Shown: piece by piece, positions 32,240 through 41,087 of the stretch | Numbering within the stretch: the first letter of the stretch is position 1 | How the letters are laid out: each line of letters opens with the position of its first letter | Source of the DNA: Pseudomonas huaxiensis | GTDB taxonomy: Bacteria; Pseudomonadota; Gammaproteobacteria; Pseudomonadales; Pseudomonadaceae | Direction: 5' to 3' | DNA length: 64,000 nucleotides | Assembly (NCBI RefSeq): GCF_003231275.1 | Contig: NZ_QKVL01000025.1 | Location: forward strand, 33,840-97,839 | Notes under the pieces: model-generated | Seen by the model: the letters and a program-made list of their open reading frames with translations, nothing else | The model's database searches: none | What the model was told of the DNA's origin: nothing | Made by a program: the position numbers and the translations under genes

Positions 32240-34282
32240 ATGTCCGAGCCACGCCAGATCCTTGTCACCAGTGCCCTGCCCTATGCCAACGGTTCCATCC
32301 ACCTTGGCCACATGCTTGAGTACGTCCAGACCGACATGTGGGTGCGCTTCCAGAAACACCGTGGCAACCAGTGCATCTATGTATGCGCCGACGACGCTCA
32401 CGGCTCGGCGATCATGCTGCGCGCGGAAAAAGAAGGCATTACCCCGGAACAGTTGATCGACGGCGTCCAGAAGGAACATGCCGGCGACTTCGCCGACTTC
32501 CTCGTCGACTTCGACAACTTCCACTCCACCCACGCCGAAGAGAACCGTGAGCTGTCCAGCCACATCTACCTGGCACTGCGCGACGCTGGCCATATCGCCA
32601 CCCGTTCGGTGACCCAGTACTTCGACCCGGACAAGAAAATGTTCCTGGCCGACCGCTTCATCAAGGGCACCTGCCCGAAATGCGCGGCGGAAGACCAGTA
32701 CGGCGACAACTGCGAGAAGTGCGGCGCCACCTACGCGCCCACCGAGCTGAAGAACCCCAAGTCGGCCATCTCCGGCGCCACTCCGGTGCTCAAGGACTCC
32801 CAGCACTTCTTCTTCAAGCTGCCGGACTTCCAGGCCATGCTCCAGGAGTGGACCCGCAGCGGCACCCTGCAGGACGCCGTGGCCAACAAGCTGGCCGAAT
32901 GGCTGGATTCCGGCCTGCAGGAGTGGGATATCTCCCGTGACGCGCCGTACTTCGGCTTCGAGATTCCGGACGAGCCGGGCAAATACTTCTACGTCTGGCT
33001 GGACGCGCCGATCGGCTACATGGCCAGCTTCAAGAACCTCTGCGCCCGCCGCCCCGAACTGGACTTCGACGCCTTCTGGAACAAGGATTCCAAGGCCGAG
33101 CTGTACCACTTCATCGGCAAGGACATCGTCAACTTCCACGCCCTGTTCTGGCCCGCCATGCTGCAGGGCGCCGGCTACCGCAAGCCGACCGCGATCAACG
33201 TGCACGGCTACCTGACCGTCAACGGCCAGAAGATGTCCAAATCCCGTGGCACCTTCATCAAGGCCCGCACCTACCTGGATCACCTGTCGCCGGAATACCT
33301 GCGCTACTACTATGCGTCCAAGCTGGGCCGCGGCGTCGATGACCTGGACCTGAACCTCGAAGACTTCGTGCAGAAGGTCAACTCCGACCTGGTGGGCAAG
33401 GTGGTCAACATCGCCAGCCGCTGCGCCGGCTTCATCCACAAAGGCAACGACGGCGTGATGGTCGCGGGCGATGCCGCCCCGGAACTGACCGAAGCCTTCC
33501 TCACCGCCGCGCCGAGCATCGCCGAAGCCTATGAGGCACGCGATTTCTCCCGTGCCATGCGCGAAATCATGGGTCTCGCGGACCGCGCCAACGCCTGGAT
33601 CGCCGACAAGGCGCCATGGGCCCTGGCCAAGCAGGAAGGCAAGCAGGATGAAGTCCAGGCGGTCTGCGCCCAGGGCATCAACCTGTTCCGCCAACTGGTG
33701 ATCTTCCTCAAGCCGGTGCTGCCGGTACTGACCGCCGAGGCCGAAGCCTTCCTGAACGTCACGCCGCTGACCTGGAACGACCACCTGACCCGCCTGGAAA
33801 ACCACAAGCTGAACCCGTTCAAGGCGCTCATGACCCGGATCGACCCGGTCAAGGTCGAAGCCATGGTTGAAGCCTCCAAGGAAGACCTGGCCGCCAGCCA
33901 GGCCACGTCGGCACCTGTCGGCAACGGTGAGCTGGCCAAGGACCCACTCTCTCCCGAGATCGAGTTCGATGCCTTTGCCGCGGTAGACCTGCGCGTTGCT
34001 CTGATCCTCAAGGCCGAAGCCGTCGAGGGTGCCGACAAGCTGCTGCGCCTGACCCTGGATATCGGTGACGAGCAACGCAACGTGTTCTCCGGCATCAAGT
34101 CGGCGTACCCGGACCCGGCCAAGCTCGAAGGTCGCCTGACCATGATGATCGCCAACCTGAAGCCGCGGAAAATGCGCTTCGGCGTTTCCGAGGGCATGGT
34201 CATGGCCGCCGGTCCTGGCGGCGAAGAAATCTACCTGCTCAGCCCTGACAGCGGCGCCAAGCCGGGTCAGCGCATCAAGTAA
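32240..34282 (+). CDS. metG: Methionyl-tRNA synthetase
   Basis: 680 residues, class I synthetase of the two-domain long type. HIGH is present as HLGH (~20), the zinc-binding knuckle is CPKCAAEDQYGDNCEKCG (~145-165), and KMSKS is at ~330 (GQKMSKSRGTF). A C-terminal EMAP-II/tRNA-binding domain lies at ~575-680 (VDLRVALILKAEAVEGADKLLRL). It charges initiator and elongator tRNAMet with methionine. Divergent from apbC, upstream of the rnf-like genes. Confidence 0.97.
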   Translation: MSEPRQILVTSALPYANGSIHLGHMLEYVQTDMWVRFQKHRGNQCIYVCADDAHGSAIMLRAEKEGITPEQLIDGVQKEHAGDFADFLVDFDNFHSTHAEENRELSSHIYLALRDAGHIATRSVTQYFDPDKKMFLADRFIKGTCPKCAAEDQYGDNCEKCGATYAPTELKNPKSAISGATPVLKDSQHFFFKLPDFQAMLQEWTRSGTLQDAVANKLAEWLDSGLQEWDISRDAPYFGFEIPDEPGKYFYVWLDAPIGYMASFKNLCARRPELDFDAFWNKDSKAELYHFIGKDIVNFHALFWPAMLQGAGYRKPTAINVHGYLTVNGQKMSKSRGTFIKARTYLDHLSPEYLRYYYASKLGRGVDDLDLNLEDFVQKVNSDLVGKVVNIASRCAGFIHKGNDGVMVAGDAAPELTEAFLTAAPSIAEAYEARDFSRAMREIMGLADRANAWIADKAPWALAKQEGKQDEVQAVCAQGINLFRQLVIFLKPVLPVLTAEAEAFLNVTPLTWNDHLTRLENHKLNPFKALMTRIDPVKVEAMVEASKEDLAASQATSAPVGNGELAKDPLSPEIEFDAFAAVDLRVALILKAEAVEGADKLLRLTLDIGDEQRNVFSGIKSAYPDPAKLEGRLTMMIANLKPRKMRFGVSEGMVMAAGPGGEEIYLLSPDSGAKPGQRIK

Positions 34283-34372
34283 AACCAGCGCCCCGGCCTC
34301 ACCCGCCGGGGCGTTCTCATTGAACCGTCATTGCCGGATAATGGCGTCCTGCACCCTGCCGCTGGCACCGCC

Positions 34373-34954
34373 ATGACCGAACTGATCCTCGCCCTGATCG
34401 GCGCAGCGCTGATCAACAACATCGTCCTGCAACAGACGCTGGCGCTGGATCCCTTGCTGCGCCCGGACGACCAGACGAGCCGCCCACGCGTCCACGCCCT
34501 GGGGCTGGCAACGCTGGTGGCGATGATCCTGATCAGCACCCTCGGGCAACTGCTCCACCATTACCTCCTGCTGCCGCTGCAACTCGGCTACCTGCGCCTG
34601 TTCGTCTTCCTGCCGCTCTGTGTGCTGAGCGCCGGGCCGATTCTTCATGGCTTGCAGCGCTGGCGGAAAAACGCGGTGTTCGACGGGCTCAAGCCGATGT
34701 TGATGGGCAACGCCGCGGTGCTTGGCCTGTGCCTGCAACTGGCCGAGGAACAGCCCAGCGTGCTCTACAGCCTGGCGGTTGGCCTGGGCAGCGGGCTAGG
34801 CTTCTGGCTGGTGCTGGCGCTGTTCGACGACCTGCGCCAGCGCAGCCAGCATGACGATGTTCCACTGGACTTTCGTGGTCTGCCCATCGAGTTGATGGGC
34901 GCCGGGATCATGGCCATGGCTTTTCTCGGTTTCAGCGGATTGTTCACATCATGA
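34373..34954 (+). CDS. rnfA: RnfA/RsxA-like membrane protein lacking the Fe-S cysteines
   Basis: Start at the ATG matching the RsxA N-terminus (MTELILALIGAALINN; E. coli MTDYLLLFVGTVLVNN). The 193-residue length equals E. coli RsxA (193), and the C-terminal LMGAGIMAMAFLGFSGL aligns with ITAGLMSLAFMGFSGL. Six membrane helices are expected. By eye-alignment, Cys26 of RsxA (LGLCPF) is Asp here (LALDPL) and the Cys of TNCAVLG is Ala (GNAAVLG). These two residues help hold the intramembrane [2Fe-2S] cluster in known Rnf structures. The gene is otherwise intact and overlaps the rnfD gene by ATGA. Confidence 0.87.
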   Translation: MTELILALIGAALINNIVLQQTLALDPLLRPDDQTSRPRVHALGLATLVAMILISTLGQLLHHYLLLPLQLGYLRLFVFLPLCVLSAGPILHGLQRWRKNAVFDGLKPMLMGNAAVLGLCLQLAEEQPSVLYSLAVGLGSGLGFWLVLALFDDLRQRSQHDDVPLDFRGLPIELMGAGIMAMAFLGFSGLFTS

Positions 34955-35934
34955 GCGCCGTTCCTGATACCGACCTTCGTCTGCGCAGCGCCATGCAGCA
35001 GGTGCTGCTGGCCTGTGCCCCGGGTTTGTTGGCGCTGTTCTGGGCCTACGGTTGGGGGGTGTTGTTCAATCTGCTGCTGGCTGGCAGCGCCGCCCTGCTC
35101 ACGGAAGCGTTGTTGCTGCGCCTGCGTCAGCGCCCGGTGCTCCCAGCATTGAACGATGGCAGCGCGCTGGTCAGCGCCACCCTGCTGGCTGCCGCCCTGC
35201 CCGCTCATGGCCCTTGGTGGCTACCGGTGATCGCCGCCGCTAGCGCCATCGCCCTCGGCAAGCAGCTTTATGGCGGCGTTGGGCGCAACCCGTTCAATCC
35301 AGCCATGCTCGGCTACGTCGTCGTACTGCTCTCGTTCCCTGTGCAAATGACCCATTGGCCGGCGCCCCAGCCGCTAGACCTGGGTCACAGCCTGAATGCG
35401 TTGTTCGGCCTCGGCGAGCGTCCCGACGCCTGGGCGCAGGCCACGGTGCTGGACGGTTTGCGACAGAACAAGAGCCTGACCATCGATGAGCTGTTCGCCA
35501 GCCACCCGGGCTTTGGCCACTTCGCTGGCCGCGGTAGCGAATGGGCCAGCCTGGGCTTCCTGCTCGGCGGCCTGTTCCTGCTGCAACGCAAGGTAATCGC
35601 CTGGCAGGCACCGGTCGCCATGCTGGGCGCACTGTTCGTGATCAGCCTGCTTTGCTGGAACGGTTCGGGGTCAGACTCCAACGGCTCGCCGCTGCTGCAC
35701 CTGTTGGCCGGCTCGACCATGCTGGGCGCGTTCTTCATCGTTACCGAACCGGTCAGCGGCCCGAAAACCCCTTGGGGAAGGCTGCTGTTCGGTGCGGCGG
35801 TGGGCGTACTGGCCTACCTGATTCGCACCTGGGGCAATTACCCGGACGGCACCGCCTTTGCCGTATTGCTGATGAACCTCTGCGTGCCAGCGCTGGACCG
35901 CTGGGCGGAACGTCGACAAACGGAGGCGGCATGA
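34951..35934 (+). CDS. rnfD: RnfD/RsxD-like flavin-carrying membrane subunit
   Basis: 327 residues with the NqrB/RnfD fold: KQLYGGVGRNPFNPAMLGYVVVLLSFPVQMTHW is almost the family consensus, and LLAGSTMLGAFFIVTEPVSGP is the second signature. The Thr that receives FMN in E. coli RsxD (ISQATPLDT) is kept here in AWAQATVLDGL. It follows directly after rnfA; in complete clusters rnfB and rnfC lie between A and D. Translationally coupled on both sides. Confidence 0.88.
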   Translation: MSAVPDTDLRLRSAMQQVLLACAPGLLALFWAYGWGVLFNLLLAGSAALLTEALLLRLRQRPVLPALNDGSALVSATLLAAALPAHGPWWLPVIAAASAIALGKQLYGGVGRNPFNPAMLGYVVVLLSFPVQMTHWPAPQPLDLGHSLNALFGLGERPDAWAQATVLDGLRQNKSLTIDELFASHPGFGHFAGRGSEWASLGFLLGGLFLLQRKVIAWQAPVAMLGALFVISLLCWNGSGSDSNGSPLLHLLAGSTMLGAFFIVTEPVSGPKTPWGRLLFGAAVGVLAYLIRTWGNYPDGTAFAVLLMNLCVPALDRWAERRQTEAA

Positions 35935-36542
35935 ACGGGCGCAGCGTTGTGCTGACCGTCGCCCTGGCGCTGCTGGGCGTGGGCGCCAGTGTCACCTGGC
36001 AACAGTTTTGTGCCCCACGAATCAGTACAGCCGAAGAACAACTCAAGGCACGTACCTGGCTCAGCGTGCTGCCCGCGGGCAGCTACGACAACGAGCCGCT
36101 GCGACAGCCACTCGCCCTCCCCGAGCCGGAGCTGGCCCATAGCAGCCTGCTTGGCGGCTATCTCGCCACCCTGGCCGGCAAAACCACTGCGGTGGTGCTG
36201 CACAGCCGTGTGCAAGGCTATGCCGGCCCCATTCAACTGTTGATCGCCATCGGCCCTGATGGCCGGGTGATCTCCAGCCATGTCCTGCAACATCAGGAAA
36301 CGCCGGGGCTCGGCGCTCGCCTGATTGAACCTGGCAACCGCTGGCTGCAGGGTTTCGCCGGCCGCAGCCAGGCCAACACGCCAGAGTCGGCCTGGGCCCT
36401 GAGGCGCGACAACGGCCAGTTCGACCAACTGGCCGGCGCCAGCGTGACCTCCCGGGCGGTGATCCACGCCATCCAGGACGCCCTGCGCTACTTCGACGAA
36501 CACGCCCAAGGCTGGATGACGGAGGGCACCGCCCATGAATAA
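35931..36542 (+). CDS. rnfG: RnfG/RsxG-like periplasmic FMN-binding subunit
   Basis: 203 residues: one N-terminal membrane anchor (SVVLTVALALLGVGASVTW) and a periplasmic FMN_bind domain (~75-190) with GYAGPIQLLIAIGPDGRV, HQETPGLGARL and FDQLAGASVTSRAVIHAI. The last motif aligns with the E. coli FDQFTGATITPRAVV, whose final Thr carries covalent FMN. The Thr is kept (GASVT), though the preceding TGAT is AGAS. The ATG overlaps the rnfD stop. Confidence 0.87.
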   Translation: MNGRSVVLTVALALLGVGASVTWQQFCAPRISTAEEQLKARTWLSVLPAGSYDNEPLRQPLALPEPELAHSSLLGGYLATLAGKTTAVVLHSRVQGYAGPIQLLIAIGPDGRVISSHVLQHQETPGLGARLIEPGNRWLQGFAGRSQANTPESAWALRRDNGQFDQLAGASVTSRAVIHAIQDALRYFDEHAQGWMTEGTAHE

Positions 36543-37095
36543 GTCGTGGCTGGCGGCCCTCAGTCTGGCGCCACTGCTCGGCGCGACCCAGACACTGCTC
36601 CAGGCCAGTGTCATGGCCGGGCTTACCCTGTCGGCGGTGCTGGCTCATCTCGCCTGCATGACACCCCTGCGGCGCTGGCTAGATGAGGCCGCGAGCGAGG
36701 TCTCCAGCATTCTGCTCGCCGCTACCCTGGTCACTTGCCAGACCCTGGCCCTGCACGCCTGGGGCCTGGAAGCGCGCAATGCGCTCGGCATCTACCCAGA
36801 ACTGATCGCCCTGCAATGCCTGCTCTTCGAACAGAGCCTCGGCAAGACCGAGCAATGGCGCCGTGCTTGCGCATTGCTGGGTGGATTCTGTGGGTTGTAC
36901 CTGCTGCTCGGCACGACCCGAGAACTGCTGGCGAGCGGCACCTTGCACCTGACATCCATCAGCGGGCCGGACATTACCGGCCTGCGCCTGGCCAGCCTCG
37001 CACCCGGCGCCCTGCTGCTGCTCGGCGTGCTGCTGGCCCTGATCAAACGAGCCTGTCCGAAACAGGCCACACCAGACCGTGAAGGAAATAGCTGA
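36535..37095 (+). CDS. rnfE: RnfE/RsxE-like membrane protein with one of two Fe-S cysteines lost
   Basis: A 186-residue polytopic protein shorter than E. coli RsxE (231): the N-terminal ~14 residues and the C-terminal tail are trimmed. By eye-alignment, LLGLCPLLAV becomes ALSLAPLLGA (Cys to Ala), while the second Cys survives (LIVTNC to LIALQC). TRELLASGTL and APGALLLLGVLLAL match REIIGNGTL and PPGAFIGLGLMLA, so homology is secure. It overlaps rnfG by 8 bases and ends 3 bases before nth. Confidence 0.83.
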   Translation: MNKSWLAALSLAPLLGATQTLLQASVMAGLTLSAVLAHLACMTPLRRWLDEAASEVSSILLAATLVTCQTLALHAWGLEARNALGIYPELIALQCLLFEQSLGKTEQWRRACALLGGFCGLYLLLGTTRELLASGTLHLTSISGPDITGLRLASLAPGALLLLGVLLALIKRACPKQATPDREGNS

Positions 37096-37098
37096 TCC

Positions 37099-37737
37099 AT
37101 GAATGCCGCCAAACGCCTGGAGATCTTTCGCCGGCTACACGAAGACAACCCCGAACCGAAAACCGAGCTGGCCTACAGTTCGCCCTTCGAGCTGCTGATC
37201 GCCGTGATTCTCTCCGCTCAGTCCACCGACGTGGGCGTCAACAAGGCCACCGCCAAGCTGTACCCGGTCGCCAACACGCCCGCCGCGATTCATGCGCTCG
37301 GTGTGGAAGGCTTGTCCGAGTACATCAAGACCATCGGTCTGTACAACAGCAAGGCGAAGAATGTCATCGAGACCTGCCGGATTCTGGTGGAGCAGCACGG
37401 CGGTGAAGTCCCGGAAACCCGCGAAGCGCTGGAGGCCTTGCCGGGCGTGGGCCGCAAGACTGCCAACGTGGTACTCAACACCGCGTTCCGGCAACTGACC
37501 ATGGCGGTGGATACGCATATTTTCCGGGTGAGCAATCGCACCAACATCGCACCTGGAAAGAATGTCGTTGAGGTAGAAAAGGCGCTGCTGAAGTTCGTTC
37601 CCAAGGACTATCTGCTGGACGCGCATCACTGGCTGATCCTGCTTGGCCGCTATGTGTGCCAGGCGCGCAAACCCCGTTGCGGAAGTTGCCGGATCGAAGA
37701 CTTGTGCGAGTACAAGCACAAGACCTCCGACGATTGA
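37099..37737 (+). CDS. nth: Endonuclease III (DNA glycosylase/AP lyase)
   Basis: A 212-residue base-excision enzyme for oxidised pyrimidines. The helix-hairpin-helix LPGVGRKTANVVL with the catalytic Lys, the catalytic Asp in AVDTHIFRVSNR, and the C-terminal [4Fe-4S] ligands CQARKPRCGSCRIEDLC (spacing C-x6-C-x2-C-x5-C) are all present. It is the last gene of the rnf-like string, with a GGAA ribosome site; nth is linked to rnf in many gamma-proteobacteria. Confidence 0.97.
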   Translation: MNAAKRLEIFRRLHEDNPEPKTELAYSSPFELLIAVILSAQSTDVGVNKATAKLYPVANTPAAIHALGVEGLSEYIKTIGLYNSKAKNVIETCRILVEQHGGEVPETREALEALPGVGRKTANVVLNTAFRQLTMAVDTHIFRVSNRTNIAPGKNVVEVEKALLKFVPKDYLLDAHHWLILLGRYVCQARKPRCGSCRIEDLCEYKHKTSDD

Positions 37738-37842
37738 GAACATAGTGAAAACCCTCACCGGGTGATTGAAAAAATCTTTTTTACCCGCTTCAGGAATATC
37801 GTTATAAGGAGCGCGAATGGCCCTCTTGTAACGGAGTGACTC

Positions 37843-38022
37843 ATGAGCACTGAAAAAGAAGACCTTGATGTTGATGACGAATCCCCGGCGTCCGACGAGT
37901 TTGTCAACGACACCCCGGTTGAAGCTGCAAAAACCAATCTGAGCAAACGCCGCACCATCGACAACCTGCTGGAAGAACGCCGTTTGCAAAAGCGACTGGC
38001 TGATTACGACTTCGATCTTTGA
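37843..38022 (+). CDS. Small acidic conserved hypothetical protein
   Basis: A 59-residue protein. Acidic N-terminus (TEKEDLDVDDESPASDEF) and basic helical C-terminus with KRRTIDNLLEERRLQKRLADYDFDL. It resembles the short hypothetical (PA3496-type) next to nth in P. aeruginosa, as I recall. CGGAG lies 8 bases before the ATG, and a terminator follows at 38046. Too short to assign a function; could be a nucleic-acid- or protein-binding modulator. Confidence 0.7.
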   Translation: MSTEKEDLDVDDESPASDEFVNDTPVEAAKTNLSKRRTIDNLLEERRLQKRLADYDFDL

Positions 38023-38045
38023 GACGTTACGGGCCTGGAAAAACA

Positions 38046-38073
38046 AAAGCCTCCATTACGGAGGCTTTTTGCG
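38046..38073. terminator. Terminator between the small acidic gene and the response regulator
   Basis: AAAGCCTCC-attac-GGAGGCTTT followed by TTGCGTTTT, between two convergent genes. Confidence 0.85.
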
Positions 38074-38088
38074 TTTTGGGGGGAGCGG

Positions 38089-38715
38089 TCAGACCAGGCC
38101 GTTGCGCTGCGCCAACTCGATCAGATCGACCAATGAACGAGCATTGAGCTTGAGTAGAAGACGGGTCTTGTAGGTACTTACCGTCTTGTTGCTGAGGAAC
38201 ATGCCATCGGCGATCTCCTTGTTGGACTTGCCCCGGGCCAGTTGCTGCAGCACCATCATTTCCCGCCCTGACAGGCGCCCCACCATGTCCGCCTCGCTGG
38301 AACCGCCGAGATTGGCGCGTACCGAGTGCAGCGCCTGGTTGGGAAAGTAGCTGTAGCCCGAGAGCACGGCCTTGATTGCACTGAGCAACTCCGTAAGGTC
38401 CTGCTGCTTGCACACATAGCCGGCAGCGCCCGCCTGCATGCAACGCATCGAAAAATGTCCCGGCGCCTGGGAAGTCAGTACGAGAACCTTGATGACGATT
38501 CCATTGGCCGTGAGGCGGCCAATCACTTCAAGCCCATCAAGCTTTGGAATCCCGATATCCAGAATCACGATATCCGGCAAATGCTCCCTGGCCAGTTGCA
38601 GCGCATCCACCCCGTTATCCGTTTCCCCAATCACTTCATAACCATGCCGGTCCATCAGCATGCGCACGGCCAAGCGAATGACCGGATGGTCATCGACGAT
38701 CAGCACTTTATTCAT
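38089..38715 (-). CDS. NarL/FixJ-family response regulator (BvgA/EvgA-like)
   Basis: Start at the ATG of MNKVLIVDDHPVIRL. The 208-residue product has a receiver domain with phospho-Asp53 (IVILDIGIPKLDG), the Thr/Lys switch in VLVLTSQAPG and GYVCKQQ, and a C-terminal LuxR-type HTH (LSGREMMVLQQLARGKSNKEIADGMFLSNKTVSTYKTRL). The receiver is of the BvgA/EvgA/RocA type. No histidine kinase is nearby, so it is an orphan that probably pairs with a distant hybrid sensor. The surrounding DNA is visibly richer in A+T than the rest of the window. Confidence 0.9.
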   Translation of the reverse strand: MNKVLIVDDHPVIRLAVRMLMDRHGYEVIGETDNGVDALQLAREHLPDIVILDIGIPKLDGLEVIGRLTANGIVIKVLVLTSQAPGHFSMRCMQAGAAGYVCKQQDLTELLSAIKAVLSGYSYFPNQALHSVRANLGGSSEADMVGRLSGREMMVLQQLARGKSNKEIADGMFLSNKTVSTYKTRLLLKLNARSLVDLIELAQRNGLV

Positions 38716-39186
38716 GGGCAAGATCCATTCTTTACTATTCGACTTGTTAGAAGCCCGCACAATAGCCCAGTCCGCTTGTTCAGTGCAGGGCGTATGTTCT
38801 GAACACCCGCACACTCAGACGTGGACTACAAAAACAAAAGAAGCTTCTTACAGAAGATTCCTACAGGCAGCTTATTTGACCGTTACTGCGAACCTTGTTT
38901 TGAAGATCAAAAAAGGCATCTCCGGATGCTAGCCTCGCCAGCAGAAAATATCGCTACGAATAACGGAAAAAGACATGAAGGAAATATCCTTAATATTCGC
39001 CACATAAGTCCTAGCAAGAGACGGCAAACCGCGTAAGGATAAAATTACCCGCTGAAATACTTCTCCAATAAGACTCATCACCCTGTGATGACTGGATCCC
39101 TTTTGCTGCACACTGCGCTCATCCCCCCCTGTATTCCCTGCCCAAAGCAGGGATAGAAACACGCACCGTACGCAGAGATCACAGCC
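38716..39186. other. A+T-rich intergenic region, divergent promoters
   Basis: 471 bases with no convincing gene. It must contain the promoters of the leftward response regulator and the rightward membrane-protein gene. A 71-codon frame (38821-39036) exists but lacks a ribosome site and any recognisable feature. Confidence 0.45.
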
Positions 39187-39714
39187 ATGAGCAGTTCGGA
39201 ACCGAAAAGCCCGCTGACCATAATCGCTATCTTCGCAGGCATTATCGAGGCGTCGGCACTCGCATCTTTACCCTTCCTCGGGGAAAGTAGCCAAAGCGTT
39301 TACACCTGGTTCCTGGTGGGTTTTCCGCCATTCCTGACGTTATTGTTCTTTCTTACACTCAACTTCAATACCAAAAGCCTATACGGCCCTGATGAGTATT
39401 CGAACACAACGGACGCTGCTGAAACTAACCCGCCAATACAACAGCCCCCTTCGGTGACGGATAATCCAGCAACTCCACGGCTACTTCCCTCTCCTGCTTC
39501 ACAAGTACCGGAAGTAACCAGTTCGACTGTGATCATCTCCGGGCCCAATGCCCAGGTTTTACTCGCACTACTCGCTCAACATGCCGTAACGAGGCCGGAT
39601 GCCAACAATCTGATCCTGCAAGATCTGGATTCCGGCACGCGCACGACCATCATTACGGAGCTACCCAAAAATCACTCGCCACCTTTGGACGAACAAAAAA
39701 AAACCCGGCACTAA
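39187..39714 (+). CDS. Hypothetical two-helix membrane protein
   Basis: 175 residues. Two hydrophobic helices (about 9-28, LTIIAIFAGIIEASALASLP, and 38-58, YTWFLVGFPPFLTLLFFLTL) joined by a short loop. After these comes a Pro/Ser/Thr-rich linker and a C-terminal segment (NAQVLLALLAQHAVTRPDANNLIL). No family recognised. Base composition is less GC-rich than the neighbours, which with the orphan response regulator suggests an acquired or fast-changing locus. The stop lies inside the terminator hairpin shared with argG. Confidence 0.65.
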   Translation: MSSSEPKSPLTIIAIFAGIIEASALASLPFLGESSQSVYTWFLVGFPPFLTLLFFLTLNFNTKSLYGPDEYSNTTDAAETNPPIQQPPSVTDNPATPRLLPSPASQVPEVTSSTVIISGPNAQVLLALLAQHAVTRPDANNLILQDLDSGTRTTIITELPKNHSPPLDEQKKTRH

Positions 39715-39728
39715 TGCCGGGTTTTTTT
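39694..39728. terminator. Bidirectional terminator (hypothetical gene / argG)
   Basis: A-run, CCCGGCA-ctaa-TGCCGGG, then a T-run. The stop codon of the rightward gene is inside the loop. Confidence 0.9.
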
Positions 39729-39741
39729 CAACGAGGCGCGA

Positions 39742-40959
39742 TTACACCAACGAACGACCTTTGTTCGCAGCGATCCGCATACGCAGGGCGTTGAGCTTGA
39801 TGAAGCCCGCCGCGTCCGCCTGGTTGTAGGCACCGCCGTCTTCTTCGAAGGTGGCGATGTTGGCGTCGAACAGCGAGTCGTCGGACTTGCGACCGGTGAC
39901 GATGACGTTGCCCTTGTACAGTTTCAGGCGAACGACGCCGTTCACGTTGACCTGGGAAGCGTCGATCATCTTTTGCAGCATCAGACGCTCAGGGCTCCAC
40001 CAGTAGCCGGTGTAGATCAGGCTGGCGTACTTCGGCATCAGCTCATCTTTCAGGTGAGCGACTTCGCGGTCCAGGGTGATCGACTCGATGGCGCGGTGGG
40101 CGCGCAGCATGATGGTGCCGCCCGGGGTTTCGTAGCAGCCACGGGACTTCATGCCGACATAACGGTTCTCGACGATGTCCAGACGGCCGATGCCGTTGGC
40201 GCCGCCGATACGGTTCAGTTCAGCCAGAACGGTAGCCGGGGACATCTCGACGCCGTCGAGGGCGACGATGTCACCGTTACGGTAGGTCAGCTCGAGGTAG
40301 GTCGCCTGGTCAGGGGCGTTCTCAGGCGAGACGCTCCAACGCCACATGTCTTCCTCGTGCTCGGTCCAGGTATCTTCCAGGACACCGCCTTCGTAGGAAA
40401 TGTGCAGCAGGTTGGCATCCATCGAGTATGGCGACTTCTTCTTGCCATGACGCTCGATCGGGATGGCGTGCTTCTCGGCGTAGTCCATCAGCTTCTCGCG
40501 GGACAGCAGGTCCCACTCGCGCCATGGAGCAATAACCTTGACGCCCGGCTTCAGCGCATAGGCGCCCAACTCGAAACGAACCTGGTCGTTACCCTTGCCG
40601 GTAGCGCCATGGGAAATGGCGTCAGCGCCGGTTTCGTTGGCGATTTCGATCAGACGCTTGGCGATCAGCGGACGGGCGATGGAAGTACCCAGCAGGTACT
40701 CGCCTTCGTAGACGGTGTTGGCGCGGAACATCGGGAACACGAAGTCTCGGACGAACTCTTCGCGCAGGTCATCGATGTAGATCTCTTTGACGCCCATGGC
40801 CTGAGCCTTGGCGCGGGCCGGCTCGACCTCTTCGCCCTGACCCAGATCGGCGGTGAAAGTCACCACTTCACAGTCGTAGGTATCTTGCAGCCACTTGAGA
40901 ATCACCGAAGTATCAAGGCCGCCGGAATACGCCAGTACGACCTTTTTTACGTCCGCCAT
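39742..40959 (-). CDS. argG: Argininosuccinate synthase
   Basis: A 405-residue enzyme that joins citrulline and aspartate with ATP in arginine synthesis. The N-terminal PP-loop KVVLAYSGGLDTSVILKWL, the citrulline-binding SHGATGKGNDQVRFE, and the YVGMKSRGCYETPGGTI segment are all present. Length matches the bacterial family. It is a single gene, far from argF (48987) and not in an arg operon, as usual in Pseudomonas. Confidence 0.97.
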   Translation of the reverse strand: MADVKKVVLAYSGGLDTSVILKWLQDTYDCEVVTFTADLGQGEEVEPARAKAQAMGVKEIYIDDLREEFVRDFVFPMFRANTVYEGEYLLGTSIARPLIAKRLIEIANETGADAISHGATGKGNDQVRFELGAYALKPGVKVIAPWREWDLLSREKLMDYAEKHAIPIERHGKKKSPYSMDANLLHISYEGGVLEDTWTEHEEDMWRWSVSPENAPDQATYLELTYRNGDIVALDGVEMSPATVLAELNRIGGANGIGRLDIVENRYVGMKSRGCYETPGGTIMLRAHRAIESITLDREVAHLKDELMPKYASLIYTGYWWSPERLMLQKMIDASQVNVNGVVRLKLYKGNVIVTGRKSDDSLFDANIATFEEDGGAYNQADAAGFIKLNALRMRIAANKGRSLV

Positions 40960-41087
40960 GCCATCACTCCACGGGGTTGTACGGAAAACCCCGGATTCTA
41001 CCGCTCTTGGTGCGGAATTTACAGTGGGGCGACAGCTTGTGACGACAAAGCGACAGGAACTGTCGTGAGCGCGACGGACGGTCGCAC

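Noticed and set aside
32213..34075. 620-codon frame antisense to metG
   Set aside because: Explained by metG codon bias; no motif.
34331..34372. TTG start extending rnfA by 14 residues
   Set aside because: The extension has no match to RsxA, whose N-terminus begins at the chosen ATG.
38821..39036. 71-codon GTG-started frame in the A+T-rich region divergent from the response regulator
   Set aside because: No ribosome site, no recognisable domain and poor starting context; kept only as part of the intergenic region.
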